NCBI RefSeq assembly: GCF_007990775.1
Contig: NZ_BJXB01000013.1
Span: forward strand, 62,001-126,000
Length of the DNA stretch: 64,000 nt
Direction of reading: 5' to 3'
From: Deinococcus cellulosilyticus NBRC 106333 = KACC 11606
GTDB lineage: Bacteria > Deinococcota > Deinococci > Deinococcales > Deinococcaceae
This document shows, one piece after another, positions 1 through 8,564 of this stretch. Within the stretch, counting starts at the first letter, position 1. Each line of letters opens with the position of its first letter. The notes beneath the pieces are model-generated. The model did no database searches. It saw only the letters and a list, made by a program, of their open reading frames with translations, and was not told the DNA's origin. A program made the translations under genes and the position numbers.

Positions 1-8
1 GCCCATGG

Positions 9-37
9 TTTACCCACACACCCCCAGCGGGTATAAT
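9..37 (+). promoter_or_regulatory. Promoter of the metG leader transcript
   Basis: A -35 box TTTACC (9-14) and a perfect -10 box TATAAT (32-37) are separated by 17 bases. The ATG of a 14-codon leader peptide begins 7 bases after the -10 box, so the transcript would be leaderless for that peptide. Confidence 0.75.
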
Positions 38-44
38 CACCATC

Positions 45-89
45 ATGATCTCATGGCGAATGCCACAACACCCTCCCCTGATCCCGTAA
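45..89 (+). CDS. Putative leader peptide upstream of metG
   Basis: The short frame reads MISWRMPQHPPLIP and ends in TAA. It starts directly at the expected transcription start of the TATAAT promoter, with no room for a Shine-Dalgarno site. It is followed 21 bases later by an intrinsic-terminator hairpin (111-136) and then by metG. Two of its 14 residues are Met and one is Trp, so a methionine-sensing role is possible but much less convincing than the Thr and Leu leaders elsewhere in this window. Its translation is inferred. Confidence 0.4.
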   Translation: MISWRMPQHPPLIP

Positions 90-110
90 ACATCCGTTTC
101 GTGGGCTTGG

Positions 111-136
111 GGGCGCTTGTGCGCCCGCTTTTTTTT
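111..136 (+). terminator. Attenuator-like terminator in the metG 5' leader
   Basis: Arms GGGCGC (111-116) and GCGCCC (121-126) enclose a TTGT loop and are followed by GC and eight T residues (129-136). It lies between the promoter and the metG start, so it would end the transcript before metG unless bypassed. GTGGGC (101-106) could pair with GCCCGC (123-128) through one G-U pair and so compete with the terminator. Confidence 0.65.
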
Positions 137-151
137 GTGTAAGGAGAAACA

Positions 152-2098
152 ATGGACAGATTCTACGTCACGACGCCCATTTACTATGTGAATGGCGAGC
201 CGCACATGGGCCACGCTTACGCCACCACCGTGGCCGACACCCTGGCCCGTTACCACAGGCTTGCCGGATGGGACACCTACTTCCTCACCGGGACCGACGA
301 GCACGGTGAGAAGGTCTCCAAAGCTGCTGCGGCCAAAGGGCTTGATCCCCAAACCTTCACCGACATGGTTTCCATGAAGTTCCGGGAAGCCTGGACGGTG
401 CTGGGAGCCCACCCGGATGATTTCATCCGCACCACCGAGGCCCGCCACAAGAAAGTCGTTCAGCAGATCCTGCAGTCCGTTTATGACGCTGGTGACATCT
501 ACTACGCTGAATACGAAGGTCTGTACTCTGTGGGCCAGGAGCGTTTCGTCACCGAGAAGGAACTCGTGGATGGGAAGCTCCCCGAAGATGCAGGTCCACC
601 TGAGCTGCGCCGTGAAGCCAATTACTTCTTCCGCATGGACAAATACCGGGAGTGGCTGATCAGCCACATCGAGCAGAACCCGGATTTCATTCAGCCTGCC
701 GGGTACCGCAATGAGGTGCTGGGCATGCTGCGCGAGCCCATCGGGGACCTTTCCATCTCCAGACCCAAATCCCGCGTTCCCTGGGGCATTGAGCTGCCCT
801 GGGACACCGACCACGTGACCTACGTGTGGTTCGATGCCCTGATCAATTACATGTCTGCCCTGGGTTACTCTGAGGGTGAACGTTACCAGAAGTTCTGGCC
901 TGTGGCCTGGCATGTGATCGGCAAGGACATTCTGAAGCCTCACGCCGTCTTCTGGCCCACCATGCTCAGGAGCATGGGCGTGCCCATCTACCAGCGTCTG
1001 AATGTGTCTGGTTACCTGCTGGGTGCCGATGGCCGCAAGATGAGCAAATCGCTGGGCAACGGCGTGGACCCTCTGGAGGCCGCAGACAAATTTGGCAAGG
1101 AAACCCTGCGCTATGCCCTTCTGCGCGAGATTTCTTTTGGGGTGGATGGCATCATCTCCAACGACATCATCGAGTCCCGCATGAACAGTGACCTCGCCAA
1201 TGACCTCGGCAACCTGCTGTCCCGTTCCATCGGGATGGTCGAGAAGTACCGGAGTGGTGTGGTGCCCCATGTGAACCCCTCTGCCCTCACCGAGCGCGAA
1301 AAAGGCATTGCCGCCCGTGCCACGGCCCTCCCTGCTGAGGTGCTGGCCCTGGTCCGTGAACTGAAGATCCAGAAGGCCCTGGAAGCCAGCATGGAATTTG
1401 TGCAGGACCTGAACCGCTACATTGCAGAGCAGAAGCCCTGGGTGCTGCAACGCGAACAGCAGAACGACCGTCTGGACGCTGTGCTGTACACCATCATTGA
1501 GGGTCTGCGGGTCGCCAGTGTCCTGCTGGAACCCGTCATGCCCGAGAAGATGAAGGCCCTGCGTGCCCAGATCGGCCTGCCCGATGCCCAGTACAAACTG
1601 GAAGGGGCATGGGGCCTGTATCCTGCAGGCACCAAACTGGTCGGGGGTGAGGTGCTCTTCCCCAAACTGGAACAGCGCCTGAAAGAGAAAGAACAGCAGG
1701 CCGCTCAGGAGGCCCCGAAAGTGGAAACCCCTCAGGTGCAGGAAGTGGTCGAGGAGAAATTCGAAACCCTGCCTGAAATCAGCATTGATGACTTTGCAAA
1801 GGTGGACCTCCGCATCGTGGAAGTCATCCATGCCGAAACCATCGAGAAGGCCGACAAACTGCTGAAACTGACCGTGAAACTCGGCAATGAGACCCGCACG
1901 GTGGTCTCTGGCATCCGCAAGTGGTTCTCTCCCGAGCAACTCATTGGCCGCAAGGTGGTGCTGGTCGCCAACCTGAAACCCGCCAAGCTGCGCGGGATTG
2001 TCTCCCAGGGCATGATCCTGGCTGCAGAGAACGACAAAGGCGAACTGGATTTGCTGGGCACCTCTCTGGACATGCCTTCAGGGACGCAGGTGCGGTGA
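152..2098 (+). CDS. metG: Methionine--tRNA ligase
   Basis: This enzyme charges tRNA-Met and initiator tRNA with methionine in the cytoplasm. The 648-residue protein has the class I signatures: the HIGH-like HMGH near residue 18 and KMSKS at residues 296-300. An anticodon-binding helical domain follows, then a Glu/Lys/Gln-rich linker (about 510-545) and a C-terminal EMAP-II type tRNA-binding domain from about residue 548, as in dimeric bacterial MetRS. The zinc-knuckle cysteines found in many MetRS are absent from the corresponding YEGLYSVGQERF segment. The start is supported by AAGGAG (141-146). A leader peptide and terminator precede it, and a strong terminator follows at 2143. Confidence 0.97.
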   Translation: MDRFYVTTPIYYVNGEPHMGHAYATTVADTLARYHRLAGWDTYFLTGTDEHGEKVSKAAAAKGLDPQTFTDMVSMKFREAWTVLGAHPDDFIRTTEARHKKVVQQILQSVYDAGDIYYAEYEGLYSVGQERFVTEKELVDGKLPEDAGPPELRREANYFFRMDKYREWLISHIEQNPDFIQPAGYRNEVLGMLREPIGDLSISRPKSRVPWGIELPWDTDHVTYVWFDALINYMSALGYSEGERYQKFWPVAWHVIGKDILKPHAVFWPTMLRSMGVPIYQRLNVSGYLLGADGRKMSKSLGNGVDPLEAADKFGKETLRYALLREISFGVDGIISNDIIESRMNSDLANDLGNLLSRSIGMVEKYRSGVVPHVNPSALTEREKGIAARATALPAEVLALVRELKIQKALEASMEFVQDLNRYIAEQKPWVLQREQQNDRLDAVLYTIIEGLRVASVLLEPVMPEKMKALRAQIGLPDAQYKLEGAWGLYPAGTKLVGGEVLFPKLEQRLKEKEQQAAQEAPKVETPQVQEVVEEKFETLPEISIDDFAKVDLRIVEVIHAETIEKADKLLKLTVKLGNETRTVVSGIRKWFSPEQLIGRKVVLVANLKPAKLRGIVSQGMILAAENDKGELDLLGTSLDMPSGTQVR

Positions 2099-2111
2099 CT
2101 TTCAAAACGAG

Positions 2112-2134
2112 GGGGTGAGCCAGCGGCCCACCCC
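2112..2134 (+). repeat. Palindromic intergenic repeat, copy 1
   Basis: GGGGTG (2112-2117) and CACCCC (2129-2134) enclose the 11-base core AGCCAGCGGCC, which itself folds as GCC-AGC-GGC. The identical core with a compensated arm (GGGATG/CATCCC) recurs at 15299-15321. Confidence 0.6.
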
Positions 2135-2142
2135 TACAGAGA

Positions 2143-2167
2143 ACCCTCCAGATCTGGAGGGTTTTTT
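2143..2167 (+). terminator. Terminator of metG
   Basis: A perfect inverted repeat ACCCTCCAGATCTGGAGGGT (2143-2162) runs directly into six T residues. Confidence 0.9.
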
Positions 2168-2179
2168 GATTTTATGGTC

Positions 2180-3601
<1,422 letters not shown>

Positions 3602-3657
3602 GCGAACATCAGTCTAACACCAATTGCAGACTTTGCGTATAGCACGTACAAACGCCA

Positions 3658-3671
3658 GAAAAGCGCTTACA
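3658..3671. promoter_or_regulatory. LacI/CcpA-type operator candidate
   Basis: Read on the minus strand, TGTAAGCGCTTTTC matches the general LacI-family operator pattern with the central AAGCGCTT palindrome. It lies about 57 bases before the glycosidase start codon. No regulator gene of that family is in the window. Confidence 0.45.
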
Positions 3672-3754
3672 GTTTCCGAACATTTCCGTCAGATATCCCA
3701 CGGGATTGTTGACTGGGATGGGGTTTGGCTGAAGTGAGGCTGAAGGGGAGAGAT

Positions 3755-3775
3755 GCCGAGAGCCGAGGGCAAAAG
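3755..3775. repeat. Heptamer array
   Basis: Units GCCGAGA, GCCGAGG, GCAAAAG in tandem. Confidence 0.6.
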
Positions 3776-3880
3776 ATTTTGAATCCTTTCGCATTCCAGA
3801 AATCATCAGATCTTTATATTTGTATGGTGGTTGCGAGAAAACGTCCTCCTGATCTCAAAGCATGTCACAAAGCCTTTTTG

Positions 3881-3922
3881 GCTTCTGCTTTTTGCTCTCG
3901 GCCCCTGGCCCTGTCTTGACCT
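3881..3922. repeat. Heptamer array
   Basis: Units GCTTCTG, CTTTTTG, CTCTCGG, CCCCTGG, CCCTGTC, TTGACCT in tandem; degenerate but with a constant seven-base step. Confidence 0.6.
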
Positions 3923-3962
3923 AAAAACGTGCTTGCAGGACGGCCTGCTTCGCACTGGATCG

Positions 3963-3990
3963 CTGCTTTCTGCCTTCTGCCCCTTTTGCA
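3963..3990. repeat. Heptamer array
   Basis: Units CTGCTTT, CTGCCTT, CTGCCCC, TTTTGCA in tandem, immediately before the tRNA-Ala promoter. Confidence 0.6.
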
Positions 3991-3994
3991 GGGC

Positions 3995-4023
3995 TTTACA
4001 GAACGCCGTTTATTTGCTACTAT
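3995..4023 (+). promoter_or_regulatory. Promoter of tRNA-Ala
   Basis: A -35 box TTTACA (3995-4000) and -10 box TACTAT (4018-4023) are spaced by 17 bases. Transcription would start about 8 bases before the tRNA. Confidence 0.8.
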
Positions 4024-4037
4024 TCTCTTCGCTGATT

Positions 4038-4112
4038 GGGGGCGTAGCTCAGAGGGAGAGCACCTGCCTTGCAAGCAGGGGGTCAAGGGTTCGAATCCCT
4101 TCGCCTCCACCA
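4038..4112 (+). tRNA. tRNA-Ala (anticodon TGC)
   Basis: The acceptor arm GGGGGCG pairs with CGCCTCC, giving the G3-U70 wobble pair that marks alanine tRNAs. The anticodon loop CTTGCAA sits between CCTGC and GCAGG, giving UGC. The T loop TTCGAAT is canonical and CCA is encoded (4110-4112). Confidence 0.97.
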
Positions 4113-4120
4113 ACAGAACC

Positions 4121-4154
4121 AGAAGCCCTGAGGTACTCTCAGGGCTTCTTTTTT
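4121..4154 (+). terminator. Terminator of tRNA-Ala
   Basis: Arms AGAAGCCCTGAG and CTCAGGGCTTCT enclose a five-base loop and are followed by a T run. Confidence 0.9.
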
Positions 4155-4170
4155 GCTTTCTGTCCTTGAG

Positions 4171-4305
4171 TCACCTGTCTTGCGACTGGGACTGGTTCGG
4201 TGGATCGGGTCTTTTGGGCGGACGGGTGCGGGACACGATGGCAGCCATGATGATGATGGTCACAATCGCACCCAGAACCCACATCCAGGTGGCAATGTCT
4301 TCCAT
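4171..4305 (-). CDS. Small single-pass membrane protein, unknown function
   Basis: The ATG chosen gives 44 residues: a short MEDIATW start, one hydrophobic segment (about residues 7-26, WMWVLGAIVTIIIMAAIV) and a basic, proline-rich tail. An upstream ATG in the same frame would give 79 residues but adds a non-hydrophobic stretch with no start signal. A -10-like CAGACT lies 7 bases before the chosen ATG. No family is recognised, and its existence as a gene is only moderately supported. Confidence 0.45.
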   Translation of the reverse strand: MEDIATWMWVLGAIVTIIIMAAIVSRTRPPKRPDPPNQSQSQDR

Positions 4306-4426
4306 GATGCCCAGTCTGAGGGTTTGAGGGGTCTGCTTCTGGAAGAAAGATGACCAATTTAACGTCCATGAGAAGATTCCCAAGGGAACCCCTCTGGACG
4401 TGGCAGACACACATCCTCACCATTTC

Positions 4427-4455
4427 TTCACAAGCACTGTGTCTTCGGTTACGAT
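4427..4455 (+). promoter_or_regulatory. Promoter of the secreted protein gene
   Basis: TTCACA (4427-4432), one mismatch from consensus, and TACGAT (4450-4455) are 17 bases apart. The 5' leader would be about 83 bases and contains an AAGGAG site followed by a three-codon frame ATG TCC ATC TGA. Confidence 0.65.
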
Positions 4456-4544
4456 AGAGAATAAGGAGAAACCCGAATGTCCATCTGAAGCAGAGGCTTG
4501 CTCTGTTGTCAGGTGCCCGGGTGTTTTTCCTGCTGAGGAGGAAC

Positions 4545-5024
4545 ATGAAGAAGTTCTTACTGACTGCAGCACTTCTGTTTGCAACACAGGCATTCGCCCA
4601 GGACAGTATGGAAGGACACCCCATGCCTGCTCCTGCTGCCCCCACCGAGGAACAGATGGCCGAGATGGCAGAAACCGCCATGCGCCTGGGCCTCCCTGAA
4701 GGCACCATCAAGATCTCTGAGTGTGTTCCGGGCATGGGTGAGCACTGGGCCAGGCCCCAGGACCTGCCCCTCGGCCCCATTTATGGAGTTCTGGATGGGT
4801 CTCTGGTCTTTGTGGAAATCATGCCCTCCCATGCGGACTTCATTGCAGGCAAATCCTGGGTGGACGTGCTGAAAACACCCAAGTGGTTCCTGAAAATCAA
4901 TCACGTGGACATTGAGTTCCTGCCCCAGGGCCATGATGGTTATCCTGTACCCCACTACGACATCCACGCTTACTATGTGTCGCACGATGAGCACATGGGG
5001 TTCTGCCCACCTCCTGCCCCATAA
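4545..5024 (+). CDS. Secreted protein resembling the DUF5602/TTHB210-like family
   Basis: The product is probably exported. The 159-residue protein begins with a Sec signal peptide (MKKFLLTAALLFATQAFA, cleavage before QDS). The mature part has an acidic helix, an ECVPGMGEHWA segment and a C-terminal GHDGYPVPHYDIHAYYV block. Spaced histidines of that kind, with the preceding MPSHADF, resemble the DUF5602 type of possible metal-binding protein. The start at 4545 is set by GAGGAGG just upstream and by the signal peptide; a longer frame from 4506 is not supported. The family match is from memory and function is unknown. Confidence 0.8.
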   Translation: MKKFLLTAALLFATQAFAQDSMEGHPMPAPAAPTEEQMAEMAETAMRLGLPEGTIKISECVPGMGEHWARPQDLPLGPIYGVLDGSLVFVEIMPSHADFIAGKSWVDVLKTPKWFLKINHVDIEFLPQGHDGYPVPHYDIHAYYVSHDEHMGFCPPPAP

Positions 5025-5039
5025 GAAACATGTTCTCTC

Positions 5040-5062
5040 GCAGCTCCTCCGGGAGCTGCTTT
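5040..5062 (+). terminator. Weak terminator after the secreted protein gene
   Basis: GCAGCTCC (5040-5047) pairs with GGAGCTGC (5052-5059). Only an interrupted T run follows. Confidence 0.5.
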
Positions 5063-5085
5063 CTGCTGATTTTAAATCCAAAATC

Positions 5086-5114
5086 TTGTGTGGCTGCGCA
5101 GAAATGCGTAGAAT
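5086..5114 (+). promoter_or_regulatory. Leaderless promoter of the GntR gene
   Basis: TTGTGT (5086-5091) and TAGAAT (5109-5114) are spaced by 17 bases. The ATG follows 6 bases after the -10 box. Confidence 0.75.
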
Positions 5115-5120
5115 CTCGGT

Positions 5121-5780
5121 ATGCCTGCTGGTTTTCTGAAGCGCAACAACATCAACCATGAAACCTACCTGCTGCTGCGCAAAGCCATTCTGGACAACCA
5201 GATTGCCCCTGGAAGCAAACTGGTGGTTCAGGCCCTGGCAGAGCAATACCAGGTGTCTGCCACCCCCATCAAGGAAGCCCTGGCCGCCCTCCACCATGAA
5301 GGTCTGGTGGAAGCCATTCCCAGACGGGGGTACTTCATTCCGCGCCTGGAAGCCGAAGACGTGCGGGAAATCTATCAGTTGCGCGCCGTGGTGGAAGGGC
5401 TGGGTGCCCGACTGGCCGCCCAGAAACAGCACAAACCCACCCTGAAAAAACTCCAGAAGATCATGGACCGCATGGCCCAGGCCGAACACCAGGAGGACAT
5501 CTCCCTGTACAGCCAGACCGATCTGGACATGCATCAGGCCATCTGGGAGGGCAGTGGCCACCAGCGTTTGATTCGCACTGCTGAAACCCTCAGGGGACAG
5601 ATCCAGAAGGTGATTGCCGCTTCAAGCCTGCTCCCCAACCGGTTGCACGATGGCACTGCCGAGCACCACCGCATTGTGGAAGCCATCTTGCAGGGCAATG
5701 GCACTGCAGCCGAACAGGCCATGCGCGAACACCTTGAAGGGGCAGGGGAACTCATGTACACACACCTGTCCCAGAAGTGA
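5121..5780 (+). CDS. GntR-family transcriptional regulator, FadR/FCD subfamily
   Basis: This is a cytoplasmic DNA-binding repressor or activator responding to a small carboxylated effector. The 219-residue protein has an N-terminal winged helix (about residues 10-75, with the typical APGSKLVVQALAEQYQVSATPIKEAL and EAIPRRGYFIPRL wing). An all-helical FCD effector domain follows (about 85-215), with the family's metal-binding D/H positions suggested by DLDMHQAIW and AEHHRIVEA. The gene starts 6 bases after its -10 box, so the mRNA is probably leaderless. It is followed at once by a lipoprotein gene whose -10 box lies just past its stop codon. Its target is not evident. Confidence 0.93.
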   Translation: MPAGFLKRNNINHETYLLLRKAILDNQIAPGSKLVVQALAEQYQVSATPIKEALAALHHEGLVEAIPRRGYFIPRLEAEDVREIYQLRAVVEGLGARLAAQKQHKPTLKKLQKIMDRMAQAEHQEDISLYSQTDLDMHQAIWEGSGHQRLIRTAETLRGQIQKVIAASSLLPNRLHDGTAEHHRIVEAILQGNGTAAEQAMREHLEGAGELMYTHLSQK

Positions 5781-5800
5781 GCTCTGGTATACTCGTGCCA

Positions 5801-6436
5801 ATGCGTCGATCTGCCTTTCTTCTGCTGCTGGTCCTCACAGGTTGCACCCGCAACAGTGACGGCATCACTCCACAGATCATCTTGCAGGAACCCTCCTCGG
5901 GGGCCATCACCAGAGCCGGGAAGGCCCTGGTGAAAGGGTACGCTTTTGATGAGGCCGGGGTGCAGTCCATCAAAATCAATGACACCGAACTGTTCACCGT
6001 CAAAGGGTACGCCAGCAAAAAAGGCAAACGCATCGTGCCTTTCAGCTTTCAGACCGATGGCAAAACCTCTGTGTCTTCTTACGTGATTCAGGTGTCTGAC
6101 AGCAGCAACAACAAAACCCGCCTCGAACTCCCCATCCGGGTGGACCAGAAGGCCCCGCAGATCACCATCAAACGGGTGGACCGGGACCTCAACACCATGC
6201 GCATTGAGGGTGTGGTCAAGGACAACGTGAAGGTGCAGGATGTGCTGGTGGGCGGCGTCTCCATCGGGGTCACCGCAGGTGCAGAGGTGCCCTTTTACGC
6301 CGAGGTTCCCCCCCAGGACACCACCGTCTCTGCCATCGACTCTGCAGGCAACAAGACCCTGGAACGGGTGGAAACACCCCCTCCCCCCAGAATTGAACCT
6401 GCCCAGACGACCTCTACCGACACGGCTCAACAATAA
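5801..6436 (+). CDS. Lipoprotein with Ig-like beta domains
   Basis: This is a predicted lipid-anchored envelope protein of 211 residues. MRRSAFLLLLVLTGC is a lipoprotein signal with lipobox LTGC. The remainder consists of two beta-rich segments typical of bacterial Ig-like folds: about 25-110, with GKALVKGYAFDEAGVQSIKIN, and about 115-190, with MRIEGVVKDNVKVQDVLV. A Pro/Thr-rich tail ends the protein. A -10 box TATACT (5788-5793) lies 7 bases before the chosen ATG, so a leaderless start at 5801 is preferred over the ATG at 5777. Function is unknown; adhesion or scaffold roles would be guesses. Confidence 0.85.
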   Translation: MRRSAFLLLLVLTGCTRNSDGITPQIILQEPSSGAITRAGKALVKGYAFDEAGVQSIKINDTELFTVKGYASKKGKRIVPFSFQTDGKTSVSSYVIQVSDSSNNKTRLELPIRVDQKAPQITIKRVDRDLNTMRIEGVVKDNVKVQDVLVGGVSIGVTAGAEVPFYAEVPPQDTTVSAIDSAGNKTLERVETPPPPRIEPAQTTSTDTAQQ

Positions 6437-6465
6437 CAACAAAGGGAAAGCACTTTCGCTTTCCC
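6433..6465 (-). terminator. Hairpin terminator, mainly for pheA
   Basis: GGGAAAGC (6444-6451) and GCTTTCCC (6458-6465) form a stem. On the minus strand it is followed by TTTGTTGTTATT, a loose T run. It may also serve the convergent lipoprotein gene. Confidence 0.6.
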
Positions 6466-6498
6466 CTCTGACTTTCAACCTCTACAAAGCCACTGCCT

Positions 6499-7335
6499 TT
6501 AGAGGGTCACTGTGGCTGAAGGGTAGGACCCCAGAATTTTCAGGAAACTGGCACTGTGCATCATCTGGGCCAGGGCGGCCTGCACTTCACTGTCCAGGGT
6601 GTGCCCCTCGAAATCCACGTACATCAGGTAGGACCAGGGCTTGTCGCGCCTTGGGCGGCTCTCGATGCGGCACAGGTTCACCCCATGGTCCCGGAAAACG
6701 GCGAGGCAGTCCAGCAGGCTTCCAGGCTGGTGGCGCACTGCAAAAATGATGCTGGTCTTGTAAGGTTTGCCCGCCTCAATTTCATTGCGGTTCTTGGACA
6801 TCACCAGGAAACGGGTGGTGTTGAAGTCCTCGTCCTCGATATTCTCAGCCAGGATCTCCAGGCCATACAGCTCTGCCGCCCTGCGAGAGGCCACACTGGC
6901 CGCATGGCGGTCACCTGAAGCCGCAAGGTCCTTGGCGCTTCCTGCAGTGTCGTAGGCCGCCACAGGCTTCAGACCATGCTTCTTGAAGTACCCATCACAC
7001 TGGGCCAGGGCCTGGGGGTGGCTGTACACCCGTTCAACGTCTTCCAGTTTGACCCCGGGAAGCACCAGCAACTGGTGGTGCACCCGCACCATCACTTCCT
7101 TGATGGCATGAAGGTCGCTCTGGGCCAGTTCATCGGCTGCGGGAATCACGGTGCCCGCCAGAGAGTTTTCCACAGGCAGGGCCGCCAGATCACAGTCTCC
7201 GGTCATCACGGCATTCAACACTTCATTGAAAGAAGAATACCCTACGGCTTCGATCTCACCTTCGGTGCTGTTGAGGGCAGCAATCTCACTGTACGCGCCA
7301 GGAACCCCCTGGAAGGCAACTCGGGTCTTCGACAT
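6499..7335 (-). CDS. pheA: Prephenate dehydratase
   Basis: This enzyme converts prephenate to phenylpyruvate in phenylalanine synthesis. The 278-residue protein has the periplasmic-binding-like catalytic domain (VAFQGVPGAYSEIAA at the start, LPVENSLAG, then EDEDFNTTRFLVM carrying the TRF catalytic motif). A C-terminal ACT domain with GSLLDCLAVFRDHGVNLCRIESRP gives phenylalanine feedback inhibition. No chorismate mutase domain is fused. A -10 box TAGTAT (minus, 7343-7348) lies exactly 7 bases before the ATG at 7335, and TTGATT lies 18 bases further upstream. MSK is therefore favoured over the ATG three codons earlier. It is transcribed alone. Confidence 0.95.
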   Translation of the reverse strand: MSKTRVAFQGVPGAYSEIAALNSTEGEIEAVGYSSFNEVLNAVMTGDCDLAALPVENSLAGTVIPAADELAQSDLHAIKEVMVRVHHQLLVLPGVKLEDVERVYSHPQALAQCDGYFKKHGLKPVAAYDTAGSAKDLAASGDRHAASVASRRAAELYGLEILAENIEDEDFNTTRFLVMSKNRNEIEAGKPYKTSIIFAVRHQPGSLLDCLAVFRDHGVNLCRIESRPRRDKPWSYLMYVDFEGHTLDSEVQAALAQMMHSASFLKILGSYPSATVTL

Positions 7336-7380
7336 GCCCTCCATACTATGGGCGGGCGATTGGGGAAATCAAGGGAAGGA

Positions 7381-7394
7381 AGCCGAGAGCCTCG
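7381..7394. repeat. Short heptamer array
   Basis: Two units, AGCCGAG and AGCCTCG; a weak member of the dispersed family. Confidence 0.3.
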
Positions 7395-7487
7395 TGTTTA
7401 CATTTCAAATCTTCTGTCAAGCAACATTGCTTTGGTGACACTGCAAATCAAGACCTCCTGCTTTTGCAGCAATGCCCAGAGGCATCA

Positions 7488-7541
7488 GCTTTTGCTGTCT
7501 TGTGCCCTCGGCCCTGGGCTCTTGGCCCTCGGCTCCTTCCC
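7488..7541. repeat. Heptamer array
   Basis: About seven units in phase, including GCTTTTG, CTGTCTT, GTGCCCT, CGGCCCT, GGGCTCT, TGGCCCT and CGGCTCC. It occupies the pheA-proC intergenic region. Confidence 0.65.
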
Positions 7542-7603
7542 CACAACCCCGAAATAGACAGCCAAAACCCGCGTCTCCCCCCTCCGGTGCTACACTTCCA
7601 TCT

Positions 7604-8392
7604 ATGAAATTGGTGATTGTAGGTGTGGGCAAAATGGGCGGGGCCGTCATGGAGGGCGTCATCTCCAAGGGACTGCTGAAGACCTCTGAAATCGGCATCA
7701 TCGACCACAACCCCAGCATTGTGGACAAATGGGTCGAGAAGTACGGCGTCCGGCCCATGAAGATGAGCGAACTGGGACAGGCCGAGCGTGTGCTGCTGGC
7801 CCTGCAGCCCCGTCACTTCCTGCAACTGTCCGATGACCTGGCCCGACCCAGCGTGGGTTACATCTCCACCATGGCCGGGATCAGCACCACCGTGCTGGCC
7901 CGCAGGCTTGGCACCAAACGGGTCGTCCGGGTGATGCCCAACCTTGGGGCCACCATCGGCAAGTCCCAGAGTGCGGTCACCGGAACAAAGGAAGCCAGTG
8001 AGTACGGCGATCTGGCCTTCGGGCATGAGCTGTTCAGCAGTGTGGGCAGCGTCTACGACATTCCTGAGAACCTCTTCAATGCCTTCACGGGCATGGTGGG
8101 CTCTGGTCCAGCTTATGCTGCCGTTTTTGCTGAGGCTCTGGCAGATGGTGGGGTGAGGGTCGGTCTTCCTCGCTCACAGGCCAACGAACTGGCCGCCAAA
8201 CTGCTGATCACCACCGGAGAGCTCCTGCTGCAGAAAGCCCACCCGGCGATCCTCAAAGATGAAGTGGCCAGCCCAGGCGGAACCACCATTGCGGGTCTGG
8301 AACAGATCGAGCGCTACACCTTCCGTGCCGCTGCCATCGAAGCCGTAATTGCAGCCACCAAGCGCGGGACGGAACTGGGGATGGACGAATAA
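7604..8392 (+). CDS. proC: Pyrroline-5-carboxylate reductase
   Basis: It catalyses the last step of proline synthesis, reducing pyrroline-5-carboxylate with NAD(P)H. The 262-residue protein starts with the Rossmann motif VGVGKMGGAVMEG. It carries the family signatures VRVMPNLGA and GSGPAYAAVFAEALADGGVRVGL, and the C-terminal SPGGTTIAGL. The ATG at 7604 follows a -10 box TACACT (7591-7596) by 7 bases, so the mRNA is probably leaderless; the longer upstream frame runs through a heptamer array and is rejected. The other proline genes, proA and proB, lie at the far end of the window. Confidence 0.95.
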   Translation: MKLVIVGVGKMGGAVMEGVISKGLLKTSEIGIIDHNPSIVDKWVEKYGVRPMKMSELGQAERVLLALQPRHFLQLSDDLARPSVGYISTMAGISTTVLARRLGTKRVVRVMPNLGATIGKSQSAVTGTKEASEYGDLAFGHELFSSVGSVYDIPENLFNAFTGMVGSGPAYAAVFAEALADGGVRVGLPRSQANELAAKLLITTGELLLQKAHPAILKDEVASPGGTTIAGLEQIERYTFRAAAIEAVIAATKRGTELGMDE

Positions 8393-8480
8393 GATCCCCA
8401 GTTCCTCACGTCACTCGGAACTGTCCCCTCTTAAGGAAGAAAGGGCTTATGAGGCGTCTGGGATGGCTTCCAGCTGAAAC

Positions 8481-8512
8481 GATCCCCCGTCCCTTAAGGG
8501 GGACGGAGGATC
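8481..8512. repeat. Imperfect 32-base palindrome
   Basis: Arms GATCC...GTCCCTT (8481-8494) and AAGGGGGAC...GGATC (8496-8512) form a near-complete palindrome downstream of proC. A related piece, CTGTCCCCTCTTAAGG, lies just before it (8420-8436). It looks like a REP- or MITE-type remnant; no protein is encoded. Confidence 0.4.
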
Positions 8513-8564
8513 TGGCCTCGGCAACCTCAAACGCTCAATCCAGGCCCAGCAGGGCAATCTGTCC

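Larger units (their letters stand above)
3602..4037. other. 436-base intergenic region with three heptamer arrays
   Basis: No convincing gene is seen between the glycosidase and tRNA-Ala. The stretch holds the sugar operator, three seven-base-period arrays (3755, 3881 and 3963) and the tRNA promoter. Short frames here read through the arrays and have no start signals. Confidence 0.7.

Noticed and set aside
7488..7603. Extending proC to an earlier ATG (7472)
   Set aside because: The added residues are translated from a heptamer array, and the start at 7604 sits 7 bases after TACACT.
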